Shown in pieces: positions 54,078-64,000 of a stretch of DNA of 64,000 nt. Where the stretch lies: NCBI RefSeq assembly GCF_035582795.1, contig NC_134367.1, positions 111,276,062 through 111,340,061 of the forward strand. The letters run 5' to 3'. The stretch is from Mycteria americana. Taxonomy: Eukaryota; Chordata; Aves; Ciconiiformes; Ciconiidae. A program made the position numbers and the translations under genes. The first letter of the stretch is position 1; every line of letters begins with the position of its first letter. The notes beneath the pieces were generated by a model that ran no database searches, was not told the origin of the DNA, and was given only the letters and a program-made list of their open reading frames with translations.

Positions 54078-57000
54078 GGTGACATTGCTGCACTGGCACC
54101 GTAGTGACAAGAGGAGATTAAAAACGTAGGATCTCCATGTAAGCTCCAAGAGAAATGTGGGGTGACTAGGCTCCACAAAACCCGCTCTAATTGCTACAAG
54201 ATGGCTCAGATACAAAGGCAAGAGGTACCAGTATAAAACACTATGGTAACTCCTAGAGGCCCCCTTTGGCAAGGCCTGGAAAGCAAGGGAAGATAGCTGC
54301 AGCTGTTTTAAGACTTCGCATCGCTTGCAGCTGTATTCATATTTCTAAAAGGAAATTACAGGGCAGCACTCGAGTTCTTCCCTTGAGGCACGTATCAGAG
54401 GTGAATGTGCAGTCACTCATTTTTGTTTCCCCCCCACCTCTAATGAACAAGGATTTCTTGCACACACATACACCTCCCTTCTGCTCCGTCAGCCTTTCCT
54501 CTCTTCACATACTGAGCTGGAATTGTTCCCCATGAAATCATACTTTAAACCCTTTTAGAGTACAAAATGCAGAATGCTGCAGTTAAGATAGCTGGAGCAG
54601 ATGAGACCCCCCCAAGCCTCCCCTCTCTTCAAGATATTACAGCACTGTCATACAAAACAGCGTTAAGTGCTGTTTTTCAAACGGCACTGTTTATTTGGCC
54701 CTGGCAATTGAGAGATGTTAACCAAAGGAAAGACTGACAAACGGAGGGATGCCGAGAGGAACAAGAGCGGGCGCTCATAGGTGATGCTAATCCAGCAACT
54801 GAAAGCATCAAGCTGACTGGGGAGGTTAATGGAAGGAAGATTTGTACAGGAGAATCTAATCTAATCCTTCAACAGCCATAATGTGATGACACTTGGAGCC
54901 CCACTCAGCAAGCCCTATTTTTGACATTCAGGGCACTTCTTAGCAGATGCAATTAAGGCTCTAATCTTAAATCCTCAGGAGAAAATAAATCTTGGGCCTT
55001 GTCTAATCAGTCATTTCCTCTCCTGAGTGGCACAGTGACATCAGCTCCTGTACCTGGCCTCAGAGTTGTATGCTGAACTCCCTCCAGCAGTTTGCTAGCT
55101 CTCAACAGTCTCAGTAGATGGTACCTACGACCCTCCTGGGCCTCCGGGACCTCGGCTACTCTCTCCACCAGTGAGAAGCTCCTCCGGCTTCTCCCAGCAT
55201 ATCAGTGACATCTCAGTATCAGACCCCTTCAAAAGGACAGCCTCTGCAATGTATTTAACCGCATACTTCAGTCTAGAGCAGAAGTTTCAACTGTGGCAAA
55301 TGCCAGTCTGCAACCATCACTGCCTTCAACAGATTTGTGGAGACATCAAGGGGGAAACATGGCGTTTACAGAGGAACTAATGGAGGCATTCATTTAGAAT
55401 AGTTTTTTTGCAGTCACCCCCTGAGAAACAAAACGACTGCCCAGAAATACAGCTATCCCTGCCCTAACCTCAACATTTCACTCTGACCCCCTCCCCTTTT
55501 CACACTAGCCCCTACCAGCAGAGAAAGGTCTAAGTGTGGACAACAAAGCAACATCACAAGGTTTTAGGACTGGCACGCCAGCCAGCAAAGAACAGGGACT
55601 TGCTGTTTCCAGACCACCTGCGTATTCAGCCTGTTCACCAATACATTAGGCTTGGTTCTCTTGGGAGGTGCTTTTTGAAGCCACAGGAACTAAAGGTACA
55701 CTTAAAAATTGATGCAAGTTGAGATTCTGTGCACCCTAGCAAAGCTTCATGCACCAGAGAAACACACTGTGCAAATTAATTTGGACACATAGACCATGCT
55801 TATTTAACTCCCTTTTCTACAGATATGTTCTCATGAGGACTGGATTGGCATCCTTTATGGTCCGTGAGTGCACTTAAGTTCTGCGTATTTCCAAAAGTGG
55901 TATTACTGCTTTACTTAAAAAGTGATCATCAAGTTCTTTCTTTTTTTCTGTCATTCCAACATTTGAAGAGCATTGCAACAGCCTTCCCCACAGAGAAGAC
56001 AGATCAATGCAGCGCAAGACAAGGAGCCAAAAGTCACATTCAAAGGGGCACACGCTGAGGCTTGCCTGCGCGATGGACCACAAAGGCCTGGGGACAGATC
56101 CCAGGCAGCGCAGAGGGAGGTGGAGTACTACAGCGGTTTTGTGTTAGCTGCGTTTTCCCCACCATTTTGCAAAACAATCAACAGTTTGGAGCTGCGGACT
56201 GAAAGACAAGAAGAAAAGCCTACCTCGATAGTTATTTTGTCTCTTCCAATCCCCAAAAGTTACATTCCCCCTTCTGAGGGTATTTTAGGTGTTTCACTGC
56301 CTGGCCTAGCAAGAGAAGCAGTCTGACATTTGGTCCCCTTTCCAAAATAGTTTGGATTACAGCACCGTTATCAACACATCCATTTTTAAATGTTGGACTG
56401 ACTAGTCCCAGGAATACTACTGCTTCCCACAGCAGTTCTGAACAACAAAGAACTGAGAGCATTGCATCTGGCGAGTGGCTCTGGAGCAGGATTTCACTTG
56501 CACTGCTGCCCTCTGCACTACCCCTCAGCAGCTCTCCTTGCCAGGACTGAGTGGGAAAAAAAATTTTCAGGAAAAAAAATTTCAGGTTCAAATCTGAATT
56601 TAAGATGGATGAATTCAATGGACTTGAATTTAAAAACAAGAAAAAAAAAAACCCCAACAACATCAACAAAAACACAAAAAAACCCAAAACTGACATAATT
56701 GGGGATTGTTTTATGAGTACCTAAAGGAGATTAAATGAAAATAAAGTCAGTTTAATAACAATCAATTCCAAAGAAAAAGTCAGCAGTTCTGTTAGAATAC
56801 TAAAATGCTTCAGCCTCTCCCCAATAAAACAGCCAAAAATCTTCAAATTTTCTCTTCAATTTTTCCCTCCCTTATCATTCACTTCACCCTCTCCCTTTTT
56901 TGTACATCAAACTATTAGTCTGCTCAAAATTCAGTTTTTCTTCTGCAAAAGTACCATTTCCAAGCTGAATTGAAATCTCATTTCAAACTTCAAGCTTTCA

Positions 57001-58335
57001 GAAAACCAAAGCATTCAAGACACCACTTCTGAACTAAAAAGCAATCCATAACAATATACACTTCTCCTAAAAGACAATCGGACTAAAAGGAGACCATCCA
57101 TGAAGAGCAGTGAGGACTGCAGTTCTGACCTGTGGTGCAGAGACAAGGGTGGCCTTGCCCGGCACACAGGAGGAGGATGTTAATCAGCCCACCAGTGTGT
57201 GCAGTGTGGTTTCCTACTTGCAACATTTTGGAAGCACCAAGAAGGACCTGGATGCCACCTAGTGCTGTTCCACTCAGGCTTTAATTGTATAGAAATGCAA
57301 ACGCTAGTTTTTCCTGTCTTTTACAGGCTTAGCACATCTTGCAACAGGTTGGTTTATCACCACTCCAGAGGGACGCCTTTGGAAGATCCAGGGATGTGCA
57401 GCCAAAGCCTCCTGCACACTCACAAGCACGCTGGGTGCCAAGCAGATGGTTGCAGTTCTTCTTCTTGCAGTTTCTAGCAGCGGTCATCACGGCACTAATA
57501 CACATTAGAAAAAATCATCTAGAATAAGCAAAGATTAGCAAACTAAGTTAGAACTTATGGAACTTGGGGGTGGGCGGGGGGGTGCGGCGCCAACCCCTGG
57601 AAGCACCAACCAAGCTCCAAAATTGTTATCAGACCCCTTCACAAAGCAGCAGCAAGTGCAGGTTTCAGTGCCTTACAAAGGGAGTCTTCTGTGGCTTTAC
57701 CTTAGTTAGAGAGAAATTTAGTTACAGATAAAGGGAAAAACCCTTCCTCTAAACATGAAAATATTTCAGTGGAAATGAGGAGACTGTAGAAAAGGAATTG
57801 TCACTTTGAAACTCCCTTTATTTATAGGTAAAGACATTTAGTTTGAAGCATCCACCAGAGTTCATATTTTTCCAGAACAGCCTTCCCTTCATCCTATTAG
57901 TTTCCTTTTCCAAATCTTTAATTGTATCTACAAACTCTATTTCAGCTACACACCTTGCTTTGAGGAGCCCGAACGCACGATAAAGCTTCAGAGAACTGCA
58001 GGTTTGGAGAGGACCCAAGCTCCTTCCAACCTATAAGTGCTGGAAGCCAGTCAGCTGAAACAGTGACTACAAGTACCCCTGTTCCTACATCCCCTGAGTT
58101 CACACCATGAGATTTTTTGTATTACAGAAATCTCTGAACCAACACAGCGCAACTCCAGTGAAAGCAGATTCTACCAACCTTCGCTGTCAACCCCCCTTCC
58201 CAGAAAATCCAGGTTCAGCGGGGGCGGAAAACATTTCTTTGATCTAATTACAGGAACTTCCAACTTGAGGCAGCTGAAAGGGTCATCGGTTCCTGTACCA
58301 GACAGTCTGTGTGATATCATTTCAATCTGACTTAC
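54078..58335. other. Non-coding stretch right of the LTR
   Basis: It contains A-rich simple sequence at about 56570-56690 and a G-rich tract at 57566-57582 able to form a G-quadruplex. The minus-strand 154-codon frame at 56232-56696 is biased by that A-rich DNA and is not convincing. Confidence 0.55.
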
Positions 58336-58450
58336 CTCTACACCACATTTTTGGGAAGTGTCACAAATGGTCTCACCCGATTCAGAGTGGGAAGATTTTT
58401 AATACTTTCATTGATGTGGACATGAAAAAGATTCTTGTTGATGCCAGTTT
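58336..58450 (-). other. TOGARAM2: Candidate non-coding first exon of TOGARAM2
   Basis: Downstream of the X-box/CCAAT cluster on the minus strand are two good splice donors: ATCGG|GTGAGA (exon end 58377) and TAGAG|GTAAGT (exon end 58336). No ATG here opens a frame that fits the phase 2 entry of the exon at 34868, so it would be untranslated. The 5' end is a guess. A 23 kb first intron would be needed. Confidence 0.3.
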
Positions 58451-58462
58451 CCCACAGCAACT

Positions 58463-58500
58463 GTTGCCATGGTTATAAATCATTTATTGCCCCCCATTGG
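58463..58500 (-). promoter_or_regulatory. X-box (RFX)-like site with adjacent CCAAT box
   Basis: The plus strand reads GTTGCCATGGTTAT at 58463-58476. On the minus strand this is ATAACC-AT-GGCAAC, which matches the X-box consensus GTNRCC-N(0-3)-RGYAAC at 11 of 12 positions. A CCAAT box on the minus strand (ATTGG, 58496-58500) lies about 20 bases upstream in that direction. RFX factors with NF-Y drive many ciliary genes, and TOGARAM2 is ciliary, transcribed in this direction, with WDR43 ending 4 kb upstream. Strong splice donors follow within 90-140 bases. Function is inferred from motifs and position only. Confidence 0.45.
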
Positions 58501-58519
58501 CCAACAGCTGAATATAAAG

Positions 58520-61500
58520 AATGAGTTTACTATGTGCGAGGGAGCATGACAAACGCACAAGCCTGCTCCTTCTGAAACGTGCCATCAGGCACCGAAATAC
58601 TGTTGACTTTTATTGCAGGGGCTTTGGGAAGCCACTAAAATAACCAACAGACAAGTGCTCTCTAATGTTGATGAAAGCAAACAGTCCTCCAATTCACAGA
58701 CGCGGAGATCAAGGGGGTCGTAAGCTTGTGTGTGCAGTAACCATCGTGGGAGGAACCTAGAGACAACCCCCTCCCCTCGAAGCCCCCATGGAACTTAAGA
58801 GAAATATTTTCTTCTCAAGGACAAAATGCACCATTAATTCCTTAAGTTATTCCTAAATAACTTAGAGTACTCATTACTGAGCCAAGGTATTTGAAATAAC
58901 TTAGTTAACCCCATCTCCATGATTAGAAGAGCTTTGGATAGGCTCCAGGTCTGACCATGACTTCACTTCCCCTCCTAGATAACGTGAGATTCACTCACAC
59001 AAATCTTATTTCTCTCTCATACCTCCTTGCTGAGCAATTTGGTATCTTGCTGCCAAAACAGAAACAGAGATGAAGGCACTTGGACAAAATTTTCCTCATG
59101 CAGAGGCCCAGGCTCTCTTCCAAGCAGGGTTTTTGTTATGATCTTCTTGATTTTGCAAGGCCTGGGTATAAGGTAGTTTTGGAGAAAAGAGCCAAAAAAG
59201 AGACTATGTTTAGGCAGCAGTTGAGTCAAAAACAATCATGCTGGCAACAACCAAACACATTTTGGCAAGTTATTTCCTCTGCTCGAGTGCAGTGGCTTCC
59301 CACATGTTATTTCTGCAACCCCAACAGGAAGTGGATCTCTCTCTCCAGTTCAAAACAAGCCCTTATAGATGTTTAAATGAACTGAAAAACACCACAGCTG
59401 TCACAACATAAGAGCTGAGGCATCCAGACATCGTAACTTAATATTACGCACTACCTGCTTTAGAAGATCACTTCCAAACCACAGCTCCAGCAGCCCTCCC
59501 AGTGACTCCAGGTGCTCTGCACACCCAGTCAGAGAGCTTAGGGACCTACAGGCTGGGAGGCGGGTGGTGAGACTGATCCCAAACCCAATCCCAAACTGGA
59601 AGGGTATGGCCACCTGGCAACCAGCTGAAGTAGCAGTCACCCATTTTTAGCAGACTAGAGATGTAGGAATAATTTTTCCTTCCAGGGTCAATCATACTGC
59701 TCTCTAAAGCAAAACTGAAGTTTTAAGCCACCCACCATAAATTACCTCACAAAATATCTGACTTTCCTACAAACCAGGGAAACAGAGAGTCTCTTGGATG
59801 GTTCATCAAGGTCACACAGCTGTAAGTTTGGGCACACCTGCAAGGAAACAGTGTCTGCCACAATCACTCTCTCCAGCCCCCTCCTTCCAGGGAGCAGGGA
59901 ACCAACATCCCAAAGGCCACGGATGACTTTCTAGGGGATTTAATCTTGGTTTATGCACAGGTTAAAGGGGCAAAGGGCAAAACTCTGCACAGAATGAGTT
60001 TTCCTTATCACCAAACAGTTCCCTCCCACACAAAGAAGGGTGAATAGAGTACCAAGCCCTCGTGTCATCACGAGATAGCCTAAGCTACAGCTTGGCTATC
60101 AAGCTATAATGCCGTCTCCGTAATTTTCATGTGCAGTTTTCAAATGTCCACATGCTGATGTTCCCAGTAATCAGGAATTTTCTAAGAACTAGTTGTGCAT
60201 CCTAAATCCTTCCTTCTTTTCTCCCCTTCCACATCCTCCTCCTCCTCTACCCTGTCTCCAACAGCATGTTTTGCTTTTGTTTGCTTCTTCTTAACCAACG
60301 TCATTGAGATAGTCATTTTGGGACACAGAAGCCATTAGCAAAAGTAATTTAAAGGATGAACCAAAAAAAGTTTGGTTTTTTTTAAAACCAATTAAATAAC
60401 TTCCCATAGCATGCAGGGAGACCAAAAGCAAAACATCCATAACTACAAGTCCTCACACAGCAGAAGCTTTAACAGACACAGGTGCATATCCCACAAGGGC
60501 AGCTCTTATTCCCCTACCAAACTTCTGAGAATCAGATGAAACGCTGAAATATTTAGCAAGAGGCAACAAGCAACACTTGCACCAAGTCCTGGTGTAGTAC
60601 TAACTCCCTTCGGAAGCAGGACCATAACAAGAGGGGAGAATGGGAGCCACACCGCCTTACAGCAGGATGCATTTAGCAACAATCCGATTATGCCATCCTC
60701 AAAGGCACAAATCACAGGTTGCTAGATTGCTCTTGCGCCCGGTAATCCCAGGAATTTTTGTGGAGCTGGCGTGACACCCCCTGGCCATCTATGGTATTGC
60801 TCCTTATCACATTCAAAGTTTATTTACTTCTGTAACCTGGAAGTAAGGCCACCACCACATGAAAAGCAGCAAACAAAAATCCCTTATGCTGTGCAGTGGT
60901 GCCTGGAAAACGTTAAATACACACCTATGAATAGGACACAATACTAGTCAGGCAAATAAAAACAAAAGTACGCCTCAGAGTTTCCACCCTATTCATGTGT
61001 TGACTGCTCAACTGCAGAGGCTTGCTCTGGACACACCTTGGACTCTTTACAGAAACCCTCATCCAACCTGCACTGCTCCAAATGAGCAGCTAGTTTCTCT
61101 CTTTCCTCCCTTCTCTCTTCATTGCTCCAAAACTACCAGGATTAGGGCTGCAAGGGAGGACCTACCCCAATTCCAGCCTCTTTCTCCAGACGATGCTGCA
61201 TCTTTGAAAGATGAGGACACAAACAGCTTAGTCATCAGCTGGCTGAGACCTTGGCTTTGCAGATAAACAGTTGTAAGAATTAGAAAGTGCACAGAACCGT
61301 CAGTTATCAGCTCTGAAGTGAGGGAAATTTTTGGAACTACCAGCCCAATTGCTTGCAGCTGCCATACCCAAATGGTTTCAACACCGAACAGCTGCTTGAA
61401 GATGATACAGGCAGAGGGCTCAGAGGACAGCGTGACCTGGCTGTCATAACACCAGAGTGCAAGACCAGAACTCGTACCCCTGCTACCAGCTTGTTGTCCA

Positions 61501-62454
61501 ATATTGAAACAGATGTGCAGAATCTCAATGTCGGCGAGACCAAAGAATGAACAAAACGTTCTTGAAATTCCCCTCCTCTTCCTGCTGCCAGGTTTTCCAC
61601 AGCTCCACTCCTGCAACATGTTTCTGGTGGACCGAAAGGGTGGCCACAGGTAGTGTCCACCTTACAGGTGCAATGGGGAGTGTGGCAAGTTTCCAGTGCC
61701 ACCACTCCCCATACCAAAACAGTACCAACAAGATACTCAGCCTGCTCTTTGACCCCAACCCAGGGCTCCTGCTTCGACTTCCGGAAAGACTGGGGGACAG
61801 ATACATGTAGGGCCTTGCACGACCAAAACACAGCTGCTCCTTGTGTCACTCCGCGCCCCAAAAGCTCAGCAGAACAGCACTCACCTGAAATGCAACAGAC
61901 CTTCATTCACATCCCTCTTTCGCCTGATTTGAAGCCGGCCTGCATATAGTAACATCAGTACTGGTTAAGAACTTAACACATCAGTTCAGCCTAATTTGGT
62001 GGCTTGAGTACAGACAATGCACAAATGTTAGCATTTATTTTCACAGCATCTCAGAAATGAAATAAAAGCCCAGCTTTACAAATTATTAAGACACTAATTT
62101 ACTGTCAGTTACAACCCTCCAAAGACTGGAAGCCTCCAGCTGCTGCCCTTCTCCCTCCAGCTCTCCAAAGACAGAACATGTTTCTTCCAGCTTTGTCAAT
62201 GACACAATCCCCTACGCCTCCAGACAATGCCACAACCCCAGTGCGATCCCCAAGCAGCAGGCAAACCAACAGATAGGACTGAAACATAGGGAGCCAAGAA
62301 ATCGGTAACAACAGATGCTTTGCAGAACACTGTAACCTTTCAGGTTGGCTTCCTCCTCCACTAGAAATCTACTTTCTACAAACAGCACTTCATCCTTCAC
62401 CACCACCCTTAACTACCTACGGTCTCTCTCAACAAACACCACAAAGACAGGTAT
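58520..62454. other. Intergenic region between TOGARAM2 promoter candidate and WDR43 end
   Basis: About 4 kb without supported genes. Overlapping frames at 61119-61906 on both strands (up to 189 codons) have no domain and no flanking splice signals I trust. The distance fits a compact tandem arrangement. Confidence 0.55.
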
Positions 62455-63501
62455 TTGGTAAAGGAGATGTATATTTATTCACTTTACAAAGAGGGTGGTA
62501 TTTAGTTGCAACAGCTCCATTTATAGACAAATATATTATTGTACATTATAGTGGTGAACCGCTCAAACCTTTACCTTGTTTTGCTCTTAAAAATGTGTTT
62601 GCACCACTTCAGCTTCCATTAGCTGAGCAAATAGCTGTCCTTGTTCTGCCACTGAGAGATTAAAAATCCATAATAAAGGTATAGCTGTGCGCTACGTATT
62701 CACAAGCATTCACCTTCTCATTTCCCAGTGTTACTCCCCTCTCCCCACCCAATTCAACACAGTCTATCCTCTGGGTTAGCATTACACTTACATACAGCCT
62801 CCATTAAAACAAAATTAGGAGCCAGTGATAGTTCTAATGTCCTTTTGAAGCACAAGAAAAGTCATTGATTTATACATAGAAAAGTCTTGAGTTCAAATTT
62901 GTTAAAAAAAAAAAAAAGCCATTTTTAAGTCAGGTTGGCATTTAGATATCACCAAGGCATGGCTAAACCAATGGAGGATGGGGGGGAAGAAAAGAAATTC
63001 AGTAGAGAATTTAAATATTACAAAAATATCTTTTTTTTCTTTTTTCTGCTTTGTTTTTGTTTTTTTAAAAATGCAGCAGGATGCCCACTTGCTATTGCTA
63101 ACTGAAGCATGGAAAGAAGGTATAGACCGGTTGTCTTTGATCCTTGAATATTTGAAACAAATTCAATGTAAAGCTGAACCAAGTTTACCACACAAACAGC
63201 GGTGGCAGATTTATTTCACTTGAGATACAAATGCATGTCCACATGACAGGCATAATCTGACCATGAGGTGGAAGAAATGTTTCTATAAGTAAGCGCAGGG
63301 AAATAGGGCGAGAGAAGGCTGGCATGGTTAAACATTCTGGATTCAGAAATGCACAGTGCCCCACATGTGCCTCTGCACACAGGCCGTGCACGAGTCTGCA
63401 CTCCCTATATGCAAATATGGCATCTTTCAGCAAGATGATCCAGAATTAAAAGAGTTTGGTGGCCCGCTTGTTTAAACTGTTAAAACTATTCTTTCGTGCC
63501 G
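62455..63501 (-). other. WDR43: WDR43 3' UTR with poly(A) signals
   Basis: After the stop codon the minus strand has no coding-like frame. A canonical AATAAA lies at 62474-62479, placing cleavage near 62455, and another AATAAA lies at 63210-63215, about 290 bases after the stop, offering a shorter alternative end. The end position is inferred from the signal and not from transcripts. A homopolymer tract lies at about 62906-62918. Confidence 0.6.
62474..62479 (-). terminator. AATAAA polyadenylation signal, WDR43 (distal)
   Basis: The plus strand reads TTTATT, giving AATAAA on the coding strand about 1.03 kb after the WDR43 stop. It is the last such hexamer before the AT-rich untranslated signature fades. 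Confidence 0.5.
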
Positions 63502-63621
63502 TTATTCTTCTTCACTTTCATTTTCTGGTTCCAAATCAGAATCACCATTGATTTCCTTTTCAACAGTCATATCTTGTTCATCAGATTGCTCCTCTTTTTC
63601 TTCATCTTCATCCCAGTTTTC
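63502..63621 (-). CDS. WDR43: WDR43 last coding exon
   Basis: The coding part of the terminal exon is 120 bp, that is 39 codons plus stop TAA. The acceptor is TTTTTCGCCAG before GAAAACTGGGAT. The sequence is acidic throughout and ends ENESEEE. It continues without a splice site into the 3' UTR. Confidence 0.9.
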   Translation of the reverse strand, partial: ENWDEDEEKEEQSDEQDMTVEKEINGDSDLEPENESEEE

Positions 63622-63771
63622 CTGGCGAAAAAATAAACAGGAATGTTTGAACCTTTGACAGTCACACAATTTCTGTTGAAGCAAATGGGAGAAGATCTGA
63701 TCCAACTCCACTTACATCAGAGTCTTTATCTGCAATCATCTCATCATCTGAGCCTTCCTCCTCTGAGGAGT
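63502..63771 (-). CDS. WDR43: WD repeat domain 43, C-terminal end (partial)
   Basis: WDR43 (yeast Utp5 homologue) is a nucleolar t-UTP/SSU processome component needed for pre-rRNA transcription and 18S rRNA processing. Only the last two coding exons are here: 63716-63771 and 63502-63621, separated by a 94-base intron. The joined frame encodes an acidic tail: SSEEEGSDDEMIADKDSD, then ENWDEDEEKEEQSDEQ and EKEINGDSDLEPENESEEE before TAA at 63502-63504. I recognise this acidic Asp/Glu/Ser ending from vertebrate WDR43; the WD40 propeller and UTP domain lie beyond the right edge. The gene is read towards TOGARAM2 in the same orientation, as in mammals. Confidence 0.9.
63716..63771 (-). CDS. WDR43: WDR43 penultimate exon
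   Basis: The 56 bp exon has acceptor CTCTTTGCAG and donor TCTGAT|GTAAGT. It enters with two bases completing a codon and encodes SSEEEGSDDEMIADKDSD, ending in phase 0. It is acidic and Ser-rich, with likely casein kinase 2 sites (S-x-x-E/D), as is common in nucleolar proteins. Confidence 0.88.
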
Positions 63772-64000
63772 CTGCAAAGAGAAAAAAATTCCCTCAGTCT
63801 GGAGAACAGACTTTAAAATTTCATTGTGCAAACAAAGCCCAACCCCACATGCTGCTAAGTCTCCAAACTGTTATTTCAATTCCAAAGCTAATTCTAGCTG
63901 AAGATTAGGTTGATCAACATGAATTAGGAACAAGTCACTTCCATTACAATTATACAGTATGAAGTTGCAGTAGATAAAAAAGGCCAAATTAGAAGCGTAC

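Noticed and set aside
56232..56696. 154-codon minus-strand open frame
   Set aside because: The Phe/Leu-rich start comes from an A/T-rich simple tract and there are no supporting signals.
61119..61949. Overlapping frames of up to 189 codons on both strands
   Set aside because: Frames on both strands are open at once, with no conserved-looking motif and no phase-compatible splice sites to either gene.
63772..64000. C/D-box snoRNA in the WDR43 intron
   Set aside because: A CTGA is present near the 3' end of the intron, but no upstream RTGATGA C box or terminal stem was found.

Overview
The window is vertebrate nuclear DNA, almost certainly from a bird. Genes are split into short exons with GT/AG borders, intergenic DNA is AT-leaning and non-coding, and the repeats are typical of birds: CR1 LINE copies with the 3' repeat ATTCTATGATTCTATGAT, an endogenous-retrovirus-like LTR of a type common in bird genomes, and a decayed 5S-rRNA-like SINE. 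There are no bacterial features (no operons, ribosome binding sites or CRISPR).

Two protein-coding genes can be supported, both on the minus strand and both cut by the window edges. At the right edge are the last two exons of WDR43 (UTP5 homologue, a nucleolar ribosome-biogenesis factor; coding 63502-63771) and its roughly 1 kb 3' UTR. Downstream in the same direction lies TOGARAM2 (FAM179A, Crescerin-2), a ciliary TOG-domain microtubule regulator. I trace it through 18 exons from about 34868 down to 7580; 16 of the 17 junctions keep codon phase and the other does not. Its last exons probably lie beyond the left edge. WDR43 followed by TOGARAM2 in tandem matches the order I know for human chromosome 2p23.

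Layout: 1-7579, distal TOGARAM2 intron or unrecognised sequence. 7580-30122, the dense part of TOGARAM2 (central low-complexity region, a basic coiled coil, one complete TOG/HEAT array and the start of the next). 30123-34868, N-terminal exons with unresolved joins. 34869-58300, a large 5' intron or intergenic stretch holding two CR1 copies (40560-40855 minus; 41170-42799 plus), a 5S-like SINE (about 49568-49680) and an LTR (about 53200-54077). 58330-58500, an X-box (RFX)-like site with a CCAAT box and strong splice donors, the best candidate for a TOGARAM2 promoter and non-coding first exon. 58520-62450, intergenic. 62455-63771, the WDR43 end.

The two genes share no obvious pathway: one makes ribosomes, the other builds axonemes. 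Their adjacency looks like conserved synteny rather than functional grouping. I found no convincing new gene system. The most useful leads are the X-box element, the unresolved N-terminal reading frame near 33245, and the phase gap between 33247 and 30122.
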